Shown in pieces: positions 56,416-64,000 of a stretch of 64,000 nucleotides of DNA; position 1 is the first letter of the stretch, and each line of letters starts with the position of its first letter. The stretch covers positions 1-64,000 of the forward strand of contig FUZS01000003.1 in the NCBI GenBank assembly GCA_900167215.1, in the 5' to 3' direction. The notes beneath the pieces were generated by a model. The model worked only from the letters and a program-made list of their open reading frames with translations, had not been told where the DNA came from and did not search any database. This stretch comes from [Eubacterium] yurii (lineage in GTDB: Bacteria; Bacillota; Clostridia; Peptostreptococcales; Filifactoraceae). The position numbers and the translations under genes were made by a program.

Positions 56416-57114
56416 ATGGCAAAAAAAGGTAAAAAATATCAAGACGCTTTGAAAAAATATGATGTAAAAAACTTTTATGATGCATCTGAAGCTCTGGGAA
56501 TAGTGTGTGACGTTGCGACTGCTAAGTTTGATGAAACTGTTGAAGTTCACGTAAAGCTTGGAGTCGATTCGAGACATGCTGACCAACAAGTGAGAGGGGC
56601 TATAGTCCTACCTCATGGAACTGGAAAAACTAATAGAGTTTTAGTTTTTGCTAAAGGCGACAAGGCCAAAGAAGCCGAAACTGCCGGAGCGGATTTTGTA
56701 GGTGCTGAAGAATTAGTTCAAAAAATTCAAGGTGAAAACTGGTTTGATTATGATGTGATTGTAGCAACTCCTGATATGATGGGAGTAGTCGGAAGACTTG
56801 GTAAGATTTTGGGACCTAAGGGCTTAATGCCTAATCCTAAATCAGGAACTGTTACTATGGACGTATCAAAAGCCATATCTGAAATAAAAGCCGGTAAAGT
56901 TGAATACAGACTTGACAAGACAAATATAATGCACGTTTCTATAGGGAAGGTGTCGTTTGGAAAAGAAAAGCTATTTGATAACTTTAAGGCTTTGTTGGAT
57001 GCCGTTGTTAAGGCAAAACCGACGACTGCAAAGGGTCAATATCTAAGAAGTGTAACTACTGCCAGCACTATGGGTCCTGGTGTAAAGATTAACCCTTTGA
57101 GAATAAATGAATAA
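56416..57114 (+). CDS. rplA: 50S ribosomal protein L1
   Basis: L1 forms the mobile stalk that moves deacylated tRNA out of the E site. The 232-residue protein shows [14 protein letters not shown] and the signature region [20 protein letters not shown] good AAGGAGG precedes the start. Represses its own mRNA in characterised bacteria; a candidate site lies upstream. Confidence 0.97.
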   Translation: MAKKGKKYQDALKKYDVKNFYDASEALGIVCDVATAKFDETVEVHVKLGVDSRHADQQVRGAIVLPHGTGKTNRVLVFAKGDKAKEAETAGADFVGAEELVQKIQGENWFDYDVIVATPDMMGVVGRLGKILGPKGLMPNPKSGTVTMDVSKAISEIKAGKVEYRLDKTNIMHVSIGKVSFGKEKLFDNFKALLDAVVKAKPTTAKGQYLRSVTTASTMGPGVKINPLRINE

Positions 57115-57128
57115 TATATAACTTAATA

Positions 57129-57228
57129 TGCCATAGACAGCAGGTACAAAGGTAAATCCTGCTTAGGCGAATAATCTATACGTTATTAACCTATTTTTGT
57201 CTATGTGCATTAAATAGGTTTTTTTATT
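57129..57228 (+). ncRNA. Ribosomal protein L10 leader with terminator
   Basis: The region shows the conserved L10 leader layout. CATAGACA (57132-57139) pairs with TGTCTATG (57198-57205) as the closing helix, and inside it GCAGG...CCTGC forms a hairpin followed by TTAGGCG. A terminator lies at the end, AACCTATTT (57188-57196) with AAATAGGTT (57212-57220) and seven T residues. The terminator and the closing helix interlock and cannot easily coexist, fitting the known control by L10(L12)4 attenuation of rplJL in Firmicutes. Confidence 0.85.
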
Positions 57229-57254
57229 GAATAATATATAAGGAGGTGCAGTCA

Positions 57255-57767
57255 GTGGGTGAAAAAGCTATAGCATTAAAATCACAAAAAGTGGATGAAA
57301 TAGTAGAAAAGATTCAAAACTCACAATCTTGCATAGTAATTGACTATAAAGGATTAACCGTTGAAGAAGACACTGAGCTTAGAAAAAAATTCAGAGAAGC
57401 CAATGTTGAATATAAGGTTTTAAAAAATACCCTTGTCAGAAGAGCTGCTGAAAAAGTAGGCAATATGGAAAAATTTGACGATGTAAACCTTGTAGGTCCT
57501 AATGCATTTGCATTTGGTATCAACGATGCGGTTGCTCCAGCTAAGATAGTGAAAGATTTTGCTAAAACTCATCCTAAAGTTGAGTTGAAGATGGCTTATA
57601 TAGAAGGAGAATTTTATGATGCCGCTTCATTGGAAAAAGTTGCAAGCATTCCTTCAAGAGAAGTGCTTATTGCAAAATTACTTGGAAGCTTCAAAGCTCC
57701 ACTATCAAATTTGGCATATCTGCTTGATGCAATTGCTAAGAAAAAAGCTGAAGCAGGCGAAGAATAA
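57255..57767 (+). CDS. rplJ: 50S ribosomal protein L10
   Basis: L10 anchors the L7/L12 dimers to the ribosomal stalk and regulates the operon through the leader. From GTG 57255 it has 170 residues; AAGGAGG lies eight bases before, so the earlier GTG 57246 inside the ribosome site is rejected. IVIDYKGLTVEED and YKVLKNTLVRRA are typical. A 48-base gap follows before the rplL ribosome site. Confidence 0.96.
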   Translation: MGEKAIALKSQKVDEIVEKIQNSQSCIVIDYKGLTVEEDTELRKKFREANVEYKVLKNTLVRRAAEKVGNMEKFDDVNLVGPNAFAFGINDAVAPAKIVKDFAKTHPKVELKMAYIEGEFYDAASLEKVASIPSREVLIAKLLGSFKAPLSNLAYLLDAIAKKKAEAGEE

Positions 57768-57830
57768 TAAAAATGTAAGTCAATTTTTTTTAAATAAACT
57801 TTTAAAATAAAAAATATGGAGGAAATAAAA

Positions 57831-58196
57831 ATGACTATAGAACAAATAATAGATGCTATAAAAGAGATGAAAGTTCTTGAACTTAATGAATTGGTTAAAA
57901 AAGCTGAAGAAGAATTTGGCGTATCTGCAGCAGCTCCTGTTGCAGTAGGCGTTGCAGCTGGTCCTGCAGAAGCTGCTGAAGAAAAGAGCGAATTTGATGT
58001 AATACTTGCTGAAGCTGGAGCATCAAAAGTTGGTGTTATAAAGGTTGTAAGAGAAGTGACAGGTCTTGGTCTTAAAGATGCTAAAGATCTTGTTGACGGA
58101 GCTCCAAAACCTATAAAAGAAGGTGTATCTAAGGATGAAGCTGAAGAAATCAAGACTAAGTTAGAAGCTGCCGGAGCAAAAGTAGAAGTAAAATAG
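57831..58196 (+). CDS. rplL: 50S ribosomal protein L7/L12
   Basis: L7/L12 dimers recruit translation GTPases. From ATG 57831 (GGAGG eight bases upstream) it is 121 residues: N-terminal dimerisation domain, alanine-rich hinge ([13 protein letters not shown]) and C-terminal domain with [18 protein letters not shown] terminator follows immediately, with no rpoB after it, which is unusual. Confidence 0.97.
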   Translation: MTIEQIIDAIKEMKVLELNELVKKAEEEFGVSAAAPVAVGVAAGPAEAAEEKSEFDVILAEAGASKVGVIKVVREVTGLGLKDAKDLVDGAPKPIKEGVSKDEAEEIKTKLEAAGAKVEVK

Positions 58197-58210
58197 TTTT
58201 TAAAAACCTT

Positions 58211-58258
58211 AAAAAATAACCTAACAATCATATTTTTTGAATGTCAGGTTATTTTTTT
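58211..58258. terminator. Bidirectional terminator after rplL
   Basis: AAAAAATAACCT (58211-58222) pairs with AGGTTATTTTTTT (58246-58258), with a few inner pairs. It overlaps the stop codon of the convergent EAL gene. Confidence 0.8.
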
Positions 58259-60585
58259 AGACTGTAATTTCCACTTCTTAGATATTTTTCTTCAAATTCT
58301 ATTCCATTTATTGGTTTTCCATAATAAAATCCTTGTATTTGTCCACAACCTACATCTCTTAGTATTTCAAGTTGTTCTTTTGTTTCTACTCCCTCTGCTA
58401 TAGTCTTTAGTTCAAGGCTATCCGCCATCTTTATTATGGCATGTACAAGGTTACTCTTTTTGTCTTGATAAGAAAGTGTATCTATCAATTCTTTAGCTAT
58501 TTTTATTCTGTTAAGTCTAAAACTGTTGATGTAGTTTAAAGAAGAGTACCCTGTGCCAAAGTCATCTAAGCTTACATTTATTCCCAAGTAGCTTAATTTT
58601 TCGAATGTATCTATTGCAGCTGAATCTATATCGATAATTGTCATTTCGGTAATTTCAAAGTCTAACCAAGAAGGAAGAACTTGTATCGTAGAAATGAAAT
58701 TGCCTATCTCGTTTATAAAGCTATACATACAAAAATACTTAGGTGATATATTAATAGACATTGACAAGTTTGAATTATATTTTTCGTTCCACAATTTTAT
58801 CAATTTAAATGACTGCTCAATTGTCCACTTGGTTATCCTAACAATGGTTCCTGTATTTTCAGCTATTGGTATAAATTCCTTAGGTGTCACATAACCAAGA
58901 GTAGGGGAATTCCATCTTATTAATGCTTCCATTCCTAAAAGTTCTTTACCATCTATAGAAAACTGAGGTTGAAACTCCATAAAAAATTCTTTATCATAAT
59001 CTATAATTTTAAGCAAAGATTCTATATTCGCCATTCTAAGCATATGTTTGGATATTTCGTCATCATAAAGTTTATAATTCTTATTTTCTTCATAATTTTC
59101 CTTTGCCATTTTACAAGCATATTCGGCATTTTTTAGAAGATTATCATAAGAAGAGTAGCAAAAACTACATCCAATAGCTACTGAAATTTTATAAATTTTA
59201 TCATCTAACTCAATATTTGTAATACTGTCACTAATTATCTTAGCTGTATTTTCTAATTTATCTACATCACATGTATCTGACTTAATTAAAATCACAAATT
59301 CATTAGAATCTGTACGGAAGACCAGGTCATGACAAAATTCTCTTCTTAGTATATGAGATATGGTTCTTAGAATATTATCAGCAACTATATGTCCTGAGAT
59401 GTAATTGATATTTTTAAACCTAATTATATCAACCATATATAAAATTGCATACTTAGCTTTCAAATTCTCATTAGAATCCAATATATTTATTAAATATGAT
59501 CTTGATCCAATCCCTGTAAGAGAGTCAGTATTAATATAGTTTAATAGTTTATGGTTTGTATTTTCAAGTTCATTAGTCCTCTGAGATATTTTTTTCTCCA
59601 ATTCTAATGACATTTTTCTATTAATCCTAAGTAACTCTTCATTTTTTAATCTATCTTTATGCGATAAATTTAAAAACAAGTAAATTACAATTATTATAAA
59701 AATAGTAAATGAATCATAAGAGTTAATAATATTTAAAAAGGATAAAATAATATTCAATCCAAATAATATTCCAAAAGTGCACATTATAAGATAGTCACTA
59801 CCATAGTTAAGTGCTTTTTCATTTCTTATATTAAAAGAAAAACCTCCGATTGAAGATTCCATACTTATTGATATTGCAAAAAGAATATGAGGAATTATAT
59901 AAAAAAAATCAAAAAACTCGTCTTCTGTATAGATTCCGACGATATCCTGATATACAAAAACTACATCTAAAATTAAAAATAAAATTATCGCAAGAATATT
60001 TATTTTTACTACGGTATTTTCAAATTTTTGCCTAAACGTATAAATAATAATTATGACTGACATGGCAATTAAAATGTCAAAAAATAGGGTCATTGTTACA
60101 GTATTTATAGGTTCTAAAAAAATATCAAAGTTTGAAAATATCGATGACATTATAGGTCTTGCTATATAGTACAAAGCAAAAGACACAGCAAAAAAATCTA
60201 TAGCAAATTGTCTTTTATCCATAAATTTCATACTTAAGAATATAACTGACATTACTATTCCTGCTACTAAAAAAGATTCTACTACGTAGCAGATTTCTTT
60301 CAAGTGTAGTAAGTACATTGAATTATTATAGAAATAACATTCTAAAATTCTCAAAATAGAAGAGACTATATAAGAAATATGGAATAAAAATATAAGAAAA
60401 TACAAATATTTTCTGCTATTAGATATATACTTTATATTAAATAATGTAATAGTTGATGTCAATAATACACATACTATTGAAGCAATATTAGCTATCATAG
60501 ATTTGTTTATCAGAATCGAAAAAGCATATATAAAGGTCAATATAAAAATACAAATTAGCATTGACTTATTAGTTTTAAAATTCAT
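58249..60585 (-). CDS. Membrane GGDEF-EAL protein, probable c-di-GMP phosphodiesterase
   Basis: 778 residues. About 320 N-terminal residues form eight or nine hydrophobic segments, then a short coiled coil (about 320-350), a GGDEF domain (about 355-510) and an EAL domain (about 525-770). The GGDEF signature is degraded to DSNEF (about residue 426), so cyclase activity is unlikely. The EAL domain keeps the expected residues: MEALIRW (about 550), NISPKYF, EITEM, DDFGTGYSS, the lysine in KIAKE, AEGVET and the QGFYYGKP end. It should hydrolyse c-di-GMP, perhaps with the first domain binding GTP as a regulator. It faces rplL where rpoB usually lies. Confidence 0.88.
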   Translation of the reverse strand: MNFKTNKSMLICIFILTFIYAFSILINKSMIANIASIVCVLLTSTITLFNIKYISNSRKYLYFLIFLFHISYIVSSILRILECYFYNNSMYLLHLKEICYVVESFLVAGIVMSVIFLSMKFMDKRQFAIDFFAVSFALYYIARPIMSSIFSNFDIFLEPINTVTMTLFFDILIAMSVIIIIYTFRQKFENTVVKINILAIILFLILDVVFVYQDIVGIYTEDEFFDFFYIIPHILFAISISMESSIGGFSFNIRNEKALNYGSDYLIMCTFGILFGLNIILSFLNIINSYDSFTIFIIIVIYLFLNLSHKDRLKNEELLRINRKMSLELEKKISQRTNELENTNHKLLNYINTDSLTGIGSRSYLINILDSNENLKAKYAILYMVDIIRFKNINYISGHIVADNILRTISHILRREFCHDLVFRTDSNEFVILIKSDTCDVDKLENTAKIISDSITNIELDDKIYKISVAIGCSFCYSSYDNLLKNAEYACKMAKENYEENKNYKLYDDEISKHMLRMANIESLLKIIDYDKEFFMEFQPQFSIDGKELLGMEALIRWNSPTLGYVTPKEFIPIAENTGTIVRITKWTIEQSFKLIKLWNEKYNSNLSMSINISPKYFCMYSFINEIGNFISTIQVLPSWLDFEITEMTIIDIDSAAIDTFEKLSYLGINVSLDDFGTGYSSLNYINSFRLNRIKIAKELIDTLSYQDKKSNLVHAIIKMADSLELKTIAEGVETKEQLEILRDVGCGQIQGFYYGKPINGIEFEEKYLRSGNYSLKK

Positions 60586-61052
60586 AAAAATTTACCTGCA
60601 AAATCTCAAAATAAACAATTTTTTAAATTATAACATAAATAACACAAAAATACCATAAAAAAATTATACATATCTAAAATATAGTGTATTTAAATATATT
60701 TTTGTTATAATTGTAATAATATTACAGCTATATTATCGACTTTTTAGACAAATTGAAACAGTATATTTCAAAAAAAACTATACAAAATCTAATTTTAAGT
60801 TTATAATTATAAAAATATTTTTTATAATTAATATTCTCGTATCTAAATTTACAGTGAAAATACTGATATCAATGAAGCCTATATCGTCTTAATTAATAAA
60901 CACAAAATCAATACTTAAGAACAAAATATTTTCTATTTTTACAACTAATTAGGAGTTTATGCGATATTTGCTGAATTTTTATACATATTCCTGTATACGA
61001 CTTATTATATTATTAATATTCATCAAAAATTTTTAATATAGGGAGGAATACC
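60586..61052. other. Long AT-rich intergenic region before the aminotransferase gene
   Basis: 467 bases between divergent genes. Apart from the short reading frame at 60959-61036 I see no gene, strong hairpin or copy of the dispersed element. It must contain the promoters of both neighbours. Confidence 0.5.
60959..61036 (+). CDS. Possible 25-codon leader peptide upstream of the aminotransferase gene
   Basis: A short frame starts MRYLLNFYTYSCIRLIILL and is preceded by TAGGAG three bases before its ATG, giving a short spacing. It ends 16 bases before the aminotransferase start. The peptide is hydrophobic without runs of one amino acid. It could be a coupling leader or chance. Confidence 0.2.
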   Translation: MRYLLNFYTYSCIRLIILLIFIKNF

Positions 61053-62228
61053 ATGATATCGGAAAAAGCTAAGAATATATCTCCTTCAATTACCATGGAA
61101 ATAGCCGGAAAAGTAGCTGAGATGATTAAAAATGGAGAAAAGATAGTCAACCTAACAATTGGAGAACCGGATTTTTTTACTCCGGCACACGCAAAACTTT
61201 CAGGTATAGCAGCAATAACAAATAATATAACTAAATATGACGTTGCCAGCGGGAATATAGAGCTCAAAAAGGCGATTTGTGAAAAACTGAAAGATGAAAA
61301 CGGATTAACTTATGATACAAGTCAAATTGTTGTTTCAAATGGAGCTAAACAGGCGGTTACTAATGCTTCATTTGCAGTTCTCAATCCTGGAGATGAAGTT
61401 TTAATACCCACACCTTGTTGGGTAAGTTATCCGGAGATTATAAAGCTTACAGGTGCTAAACCTATAATGGTAAAAACTAAAAAAGAAAATTCTTTTAAAC
61501 CTACTATCGAAGATGTAAAACCGTATATAAACGCTAACACTAAAATGGCAATACTTACGAATCCGAATAATCCTACCGGTGCTGTATTTACTAAAGATGA
61601 ACTCATTTCTATTTGTGAGTATTTTACTGAAAATAACATAATAATAATGTCTGACGAAATATACGAATCTATAACTTTTGACTTTGATTTTGTAAGTGTA
61701 GCTTCTCTATCATCTAAAATATATGATAACACTATTTTAATTAACGGATTTAGTAAATCTGCTTCTATGACTGGCTGGAGACTTGGCTATAGTGCTACAA
61801 GTAAAGAACTGTCAAAAGCTATAGCAAGTATACAGTCTCATTTGACAGCTCATCCAAGTACCATATCTCAACAAGCAGGTATTGCAGCCATAAGACAATG
61901 TAAGGATGATGTTAAGGTAATGAGACAGACTTACAAGGAAAGAAGAAACTATATAGTAGAATTTTTCAAAAGATGGGGAAAACTTGACATAATATATCCT
62001 CAAGGAGCATTTTATGTTTTTATTGATATTTCACCATTAAAAGATAAGTTGAAAGGTCAGTATCTGTCTCTGGAATTTTGCAATGATATTTTGACTAAGG
62101 AAAAAGTGGCACTTGTTCCGGGGGAAGGATTTTTTGAAGATAATTTTGTAAGGCTAAGCTATGCCTCAAGTATGGAAACTATAAAAGAAGGATTGGAAAG
62201 AATTAAAAAATATACTGAGAGCTTGTAA
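61053..62228 (+). CDS. Pyridoxal phosphate-dependent aminotransferase, aspartate aminotransferase type (class I)
   Basis: The 391-residue fold-type I enzyme resembles class I-beta aspartate aminotransferases. It has LTIGEPDFFTP near residue 34, NPNNPTGAVF, DEIYESI and the PLP lysine in NGFSKSASMTGWRLGY (about residue 235). Such enzymes move amino groups between aspartate and 2-oxoglutarate, but relatives act on other amino acids. GGGAGG stands seven bases before the start. A terminator follows, so it is monocistronic. Confidence 0.9.
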   Translation: MISEKAKNISPSITMEIAGKVAEMIKNGEKIVNLTIGEPDFFTPAHAKLSGIAAITNNITKYDVASGNIELKKAICEKLKDENGLTYDTSQIVVSNGAKQAVTNASFAVLNPGDEVLIPTPCWVSYPEIIKLTGAKPIMVKTKKENSFKPTIEDVKPYINANTKMAILTNPNNPTGAVFTKDELISICEYFTENNIIIMSDEIYESITFDFDFVSVASLSSKIYDNTILINGFSKSASMTGWRLGYSATSKELSKAIASIQSHLTAHPSTISQQAGIAAIRQCKDDVKVMRQTYKERRNYIVEFFKRWGKLDIIYPQGAFYVFIDISPLKDKLKGQYLSLEFCNDILTKEKVALVPGEGFFEDNFVRLSYASSMETIKEGLERIKKYTESL

Positions 62229-62280
62229 TTTTTAATTTTGAAAAATTCAGGTAAATCTACATTACAAAAAGTAAATTATT

Positions 62281-62323
62281 AAAGGAAGTTTATAACATTA
62301 AAATGTTTATACTTCCTTTTTTA
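62281..62323 (+). terminator. Rho-independent terminator after the aminotransferase gene
   Basis: 62281-62297 pairs with 62304-62319 (AAAGGAAGT with ACTTCCTTT and an inner TATA stretch, one bulge), followed by TTTTTA. Confidence 0.8.
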
Positions 62324-62373
62324 TGAACTTCAGATTTTTTACATAATTGCAAATAGTTGATTTAAATTCAAAA

Positions 62374-62402
62374 TTGAATTCTTGGGAAAAATATGGTATA
62401 AT
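62374..62402 (+). promoter_or_regulatory. Promoter of the yybS-like/gdpP genes
   Basis: TTGAAT (62374-62379) and TATAAT (62397-62402) have a 17-base spacer, with an extended -10 TGGTATAAT. Confidence 0.72.
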
Positions 62403-62411
62403 CTCATAGTA

Positions 62412-62445
62412 TGTCAATTAAAATAAGTTTGAATTTTGATTGACA
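62412..62445 (+). promoter_or_regulatory. Inverted repeat in the leader of the yybS-like/gdpP transcript
   Basis: TGTCAATTAAAAT (62412-62424) pairs with ATTTTGATTGACA (62433-62445) around an 8-base loop, directly after the promoter. No T-run follows, so it is not a terminator; an operator or RNA structure is possible. Confidence 0.4.
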
Positions 62446-62477
62446 ATAATAAAGAATAAATATAAAACGAGGAATAT

Positions 62478-63407
62478 ATGGAAAGCAACAGACTTAATAC
62501 ACTAAGAATAGTAGCACTTACTACATTGGCTAATATTTCATTTATGATATTCACCTTTTTTCCTGCCTTAAGAATTATTGTTTTTTGTATAGGAGCAGCA
62601 TTTATTGGTATATCATATTTATCTCAAAAACCTCAACATATCTTGATATCGCTCATTATCTATACTTTAATTGTATTCATCTTTGACGGAGAGCAAATAG
62701 CTTTAGTACAGATAACTACATTGATTCTTCCCTCAATAATATTAGGATATTTTTTGAAAAACAATAAGTATAAAGAAATTGATTATATAATTCCAACTAT
62801 GCTAACTGCCATTTCTATGATGTATTTTTTCAAAAGTAATGTGCAGCCTTCGGATTGGGAAAATATTGAAAAATATCTTAAGTTGAGTATAAAAAGTATG
62901 CCTGACTCCGGCGCAGTTCTAACTGAAAGTTATATAAGTGATATGATAAAGACAATAAAGGACTTGATGCCTGCAATAATAGTAATTTTTGCTATGACTT
63001 ATAATATTTTTAGCAAATATGTGGCAACTTATATTATAAGGAGTTTTCAACCTGATAATATTGAAATACCAAAATTTAAGCAATTTTATGTCCCAAGAGA
63101 ACTTGGACTTTTATTTGTTACAGCATATGTTATAGTAAATGTTCTTAGTTTTACAAAGATAATTACTGATACAGCAGCTCAAAGTGTAATAACGAATATT
63201 ATGTACGTATTAAGCTTTGCATTGGCATTTCAGGGTTTGGCGGTATTGATATTTTTTGCAGCTAACATTAGATTTAAAATATTCAGATTTATAATTTTGA
63301 TGATATCTTATATTATGTTTCTTTTTATAAATCCACCACTCGTTATTATTGCCTTGTTAGATATCTTCCTTGATGTAAGAAAATTGGGATTTAGGAGGTC
63401 GAAATGA
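62478..63407 (+). CDS. YybS-like (DUF2232) membrane protein
   Basis: The 309-residue protein has about eight hydrophobic segments and ends in a short basic tail (RKLGFRRSK). The topology and the location immediately before a GdpP gene match the YybS/DUF2232 family of Firmicutes, whose function is unknown. It overlaps gdpP by four bases (ATGA). CGAGGA precedes the start by seven bases. Confidence 0.78.
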   Translation: MESNRLNTLRIVALTTLANISFMIFTFFPALRIIVFCIGAAFIGISYLSQKPQHILISLIIYTLIVFIFDGEQIALVQITTLILPSIILGYFLKNNKYKEIDYIIPTMLTAISMMYFFKSNVQPSDWENIEKYLKLSIKSMPDSGAVLTESYISDMIKTIKDLMPAIIVIFAMTYNIFSKYVATYIIRSFQPDNIEIPKFKQFYVPRELGLLFVTAYVIVNVLSFTKIITDTAAQSVITNIMYVLSFALAFQGLAVLIFFAANIRFKIFRFIILMISYIMFLFINPPLVIIALLDIFLDVRKLGFRRSK

Positions 63408-64000
63408 CCAATAAACTGAGATTTAACTTCCCTGAGATAAAGCTCTATTGGATTGTAATAGCGGTATATTGCGGAATAATCACATATTATGACAAGTACA
63501 TCGGTATTTTCAGCATAATATTGTCAATCTATCTTATATACTACAATTCAAGGATTATGAAATATAAAAATAATGACTTTTTGATAGACCTCAAAAATTT
63601 AAGTATAGACATGGATGAAATCACAAAACAGACCATGTTAAATTTTCCAGTAGCTTTTTGTATTATCAACAATAGTGGAAAAATTCAATGGAACAACAGT
63701 AAATTATCCTTGACTTTATCTAATGACAATCTTATAGATACTGATATTTCAGATATTTTAGATGTAGATTTGGCAAAAAAATTATCTGAAAGTACTGATG
63801 TTTTTTTTGAGTATAAAGACTATATCATAAATGAAAAACACTACAAAATTCAAGTTATAGATATAAGTAAAAAGCAGAAGATAAAAAAATATGCTGTCTA
63901 TTTTTTTGATGTAAATGAAGAGTTTAATATTTTAGAACAATACAACAATATCAAACCTGTTATTACATTTATACAAGTAGACAATTTTGATGAGGTTTTA
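63404..64000 (+). CDS. gdpP: Cyclic-di-AMP phosphodiesterase GdpP, N-terminal part (3' truncated)
   Basis: The frame stays open from ATG 63404 (AGGAGG upstream) to the window end, 199 codons. It begins with two membrane helices (about 14-50), followed by a PAS-like domain (about 75-170), and reaches the start of a degenerate GGDEF domain (KPVITFIQVDNFDEV). This is the N-terminal layout of GdpP/YybT, which then has a DHH/DHHA1 phosphodiesterase outside the window. GdpP degrades c-di-AMP, controlling osmotic and wall homeostasis. The yybS-gdpP order supports the call. Confidence 0.85.
   Translation, partial: MTNKLRFNFPEIKLYWIVIAVYCGIITYYDKYIGIFSIILSIYLIYYNSRIMKYKNNDFLIDLKNLSIDMDEITKQTMLNFPVAFCIINNSGKIQWNNSKLSLTLSNDNLIDTDISDILDVDLAKKLSESTDVFFEYKDYIINEKHYKIQVIDISKKQKIKKYAVYFFDVNEEFNILEQYNNIKPVITFIQVDNFDEVL

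Noticed and set aside
57614-58231. A 205-residue frame on the minus strand across rplJ/rplL
   Set aside because: It is antisense to two certain ribosomal protein genes, has low-complexity Ser/Ala/Thr composition and no ribosome site.
1-64000. CRISPR array, tRNA, rRNA, prophage or toxin-antitoxin locus
   Set aside because: No regularly spaced repeats, no clover-leaf or rRNA-like sequence and no phage or toxin-like genes were seen on either strand.

Overview
The window is strongly AT-rich, gene-dense, typically bacterial DNA with AGGAGG-type ribosome binding sites, many TTG/GTG starts and short intergenic gaps. Gene content (FabK-type fatty acid synthesis cluster, class 1B PyrD/PyrK, TrmK, PcrA, GdpP, an L10 leader, a zinc-binding L33) points to a low-GC Firmicute of class Clostridia. 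A Peptostreptococcaceae-like anaerobe is my best guess, but no rRNA is present to confirm it. Most of the window is chromosomal core.

Layout. 1-615: 3' end of a group II intron (maturase C-terminus plus domains V/VI). 0.94-2.95 kb: pyroglutamyl peptidase and a LarA-family nickel racemase. 3.2-5.4 kb (minus): a PadR regulator followed by an unusual flavin reductase-SCP2-membrane fusion. 5.6-7.8 kb: PcrA helicase. 8.0-11.7 kb (minus): transaldolase, an S-layer-homology surface protein and GalU. 11.9-17.4 kb: an RNA methyltransferase, plsY, gpsA, pfkA and pyk. 17.6-26.9 kb: a type II fatty acid synthesis cluster (acpP, accD, accA, fabH, fabK, a FabK-like oxidoreductase, fabD, fabG, fabF, fabZ) ending with a MarR regulator. 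27.3-30.6 kb: trmK, a Nif3-like protein, a coiled-coil zinc-ribbon protein and a THUMP methyltransferase. 30.7-31.7 kb (minus): a GNAT-DUF951 fusion and an 81-residue orphan. 31.9-38.3 kb: a de novo pyrimidine operon (pyrC, pyrK, pyrD, HD hydrolase, pyrF, pyrE, pyrB, pyrI). 38.7-40.8 kb (minus): ilvE and an NdpA-like nucleoid protein. 41.1-47.4 kb: prs, pth, mfd, prsA. 47.5-50.8 kb (minus): two tandem 7TM-GGDEF proteins. 51.1-54.8 kb: mtnN, trpS, lspA and a membrane protein. 54.9-58.2 kb: rpmG, secE, nusG, rplK, rplA, L10 leader, rplJ, rplL. 58.2-60.6 kb (minus): a GGDEF-EAL protein occupying the place where rpoB-rpoC normally sit. 61.1-64.0 kb: an aspartate-type aminotransferase, a YybS-like membrane protein and the start of gdpP.

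How it fits together. prs makes PRPP used by pyrE. gpsA and plsY supply the glycerol-phosphate backbone acylated with the products of the fab cluster. pfkA and pyk are adjacent glycolytic genes. Three c-di-GMP enzymes (two likely cyclases, one likely phosphodiesterase) and a c-di-AMP phosphodiesterase lie within 17 kb.

The most unusual items are a family of ~120 bp dispersed elements with shared TACTAA/TTAGTA ends and different hairpin cores (three clear copies, two degenerate), the PadR-controlled reductase-SCP2-membrane fusion, the GNAT-DUF951 fusion, an HD hydrolase inside the pyr operon, and the separation of rplJL from rpoBC. I found no CRISPR array, tRNA, rRNA or prophage, and no clearly novel multi-gene defence system.
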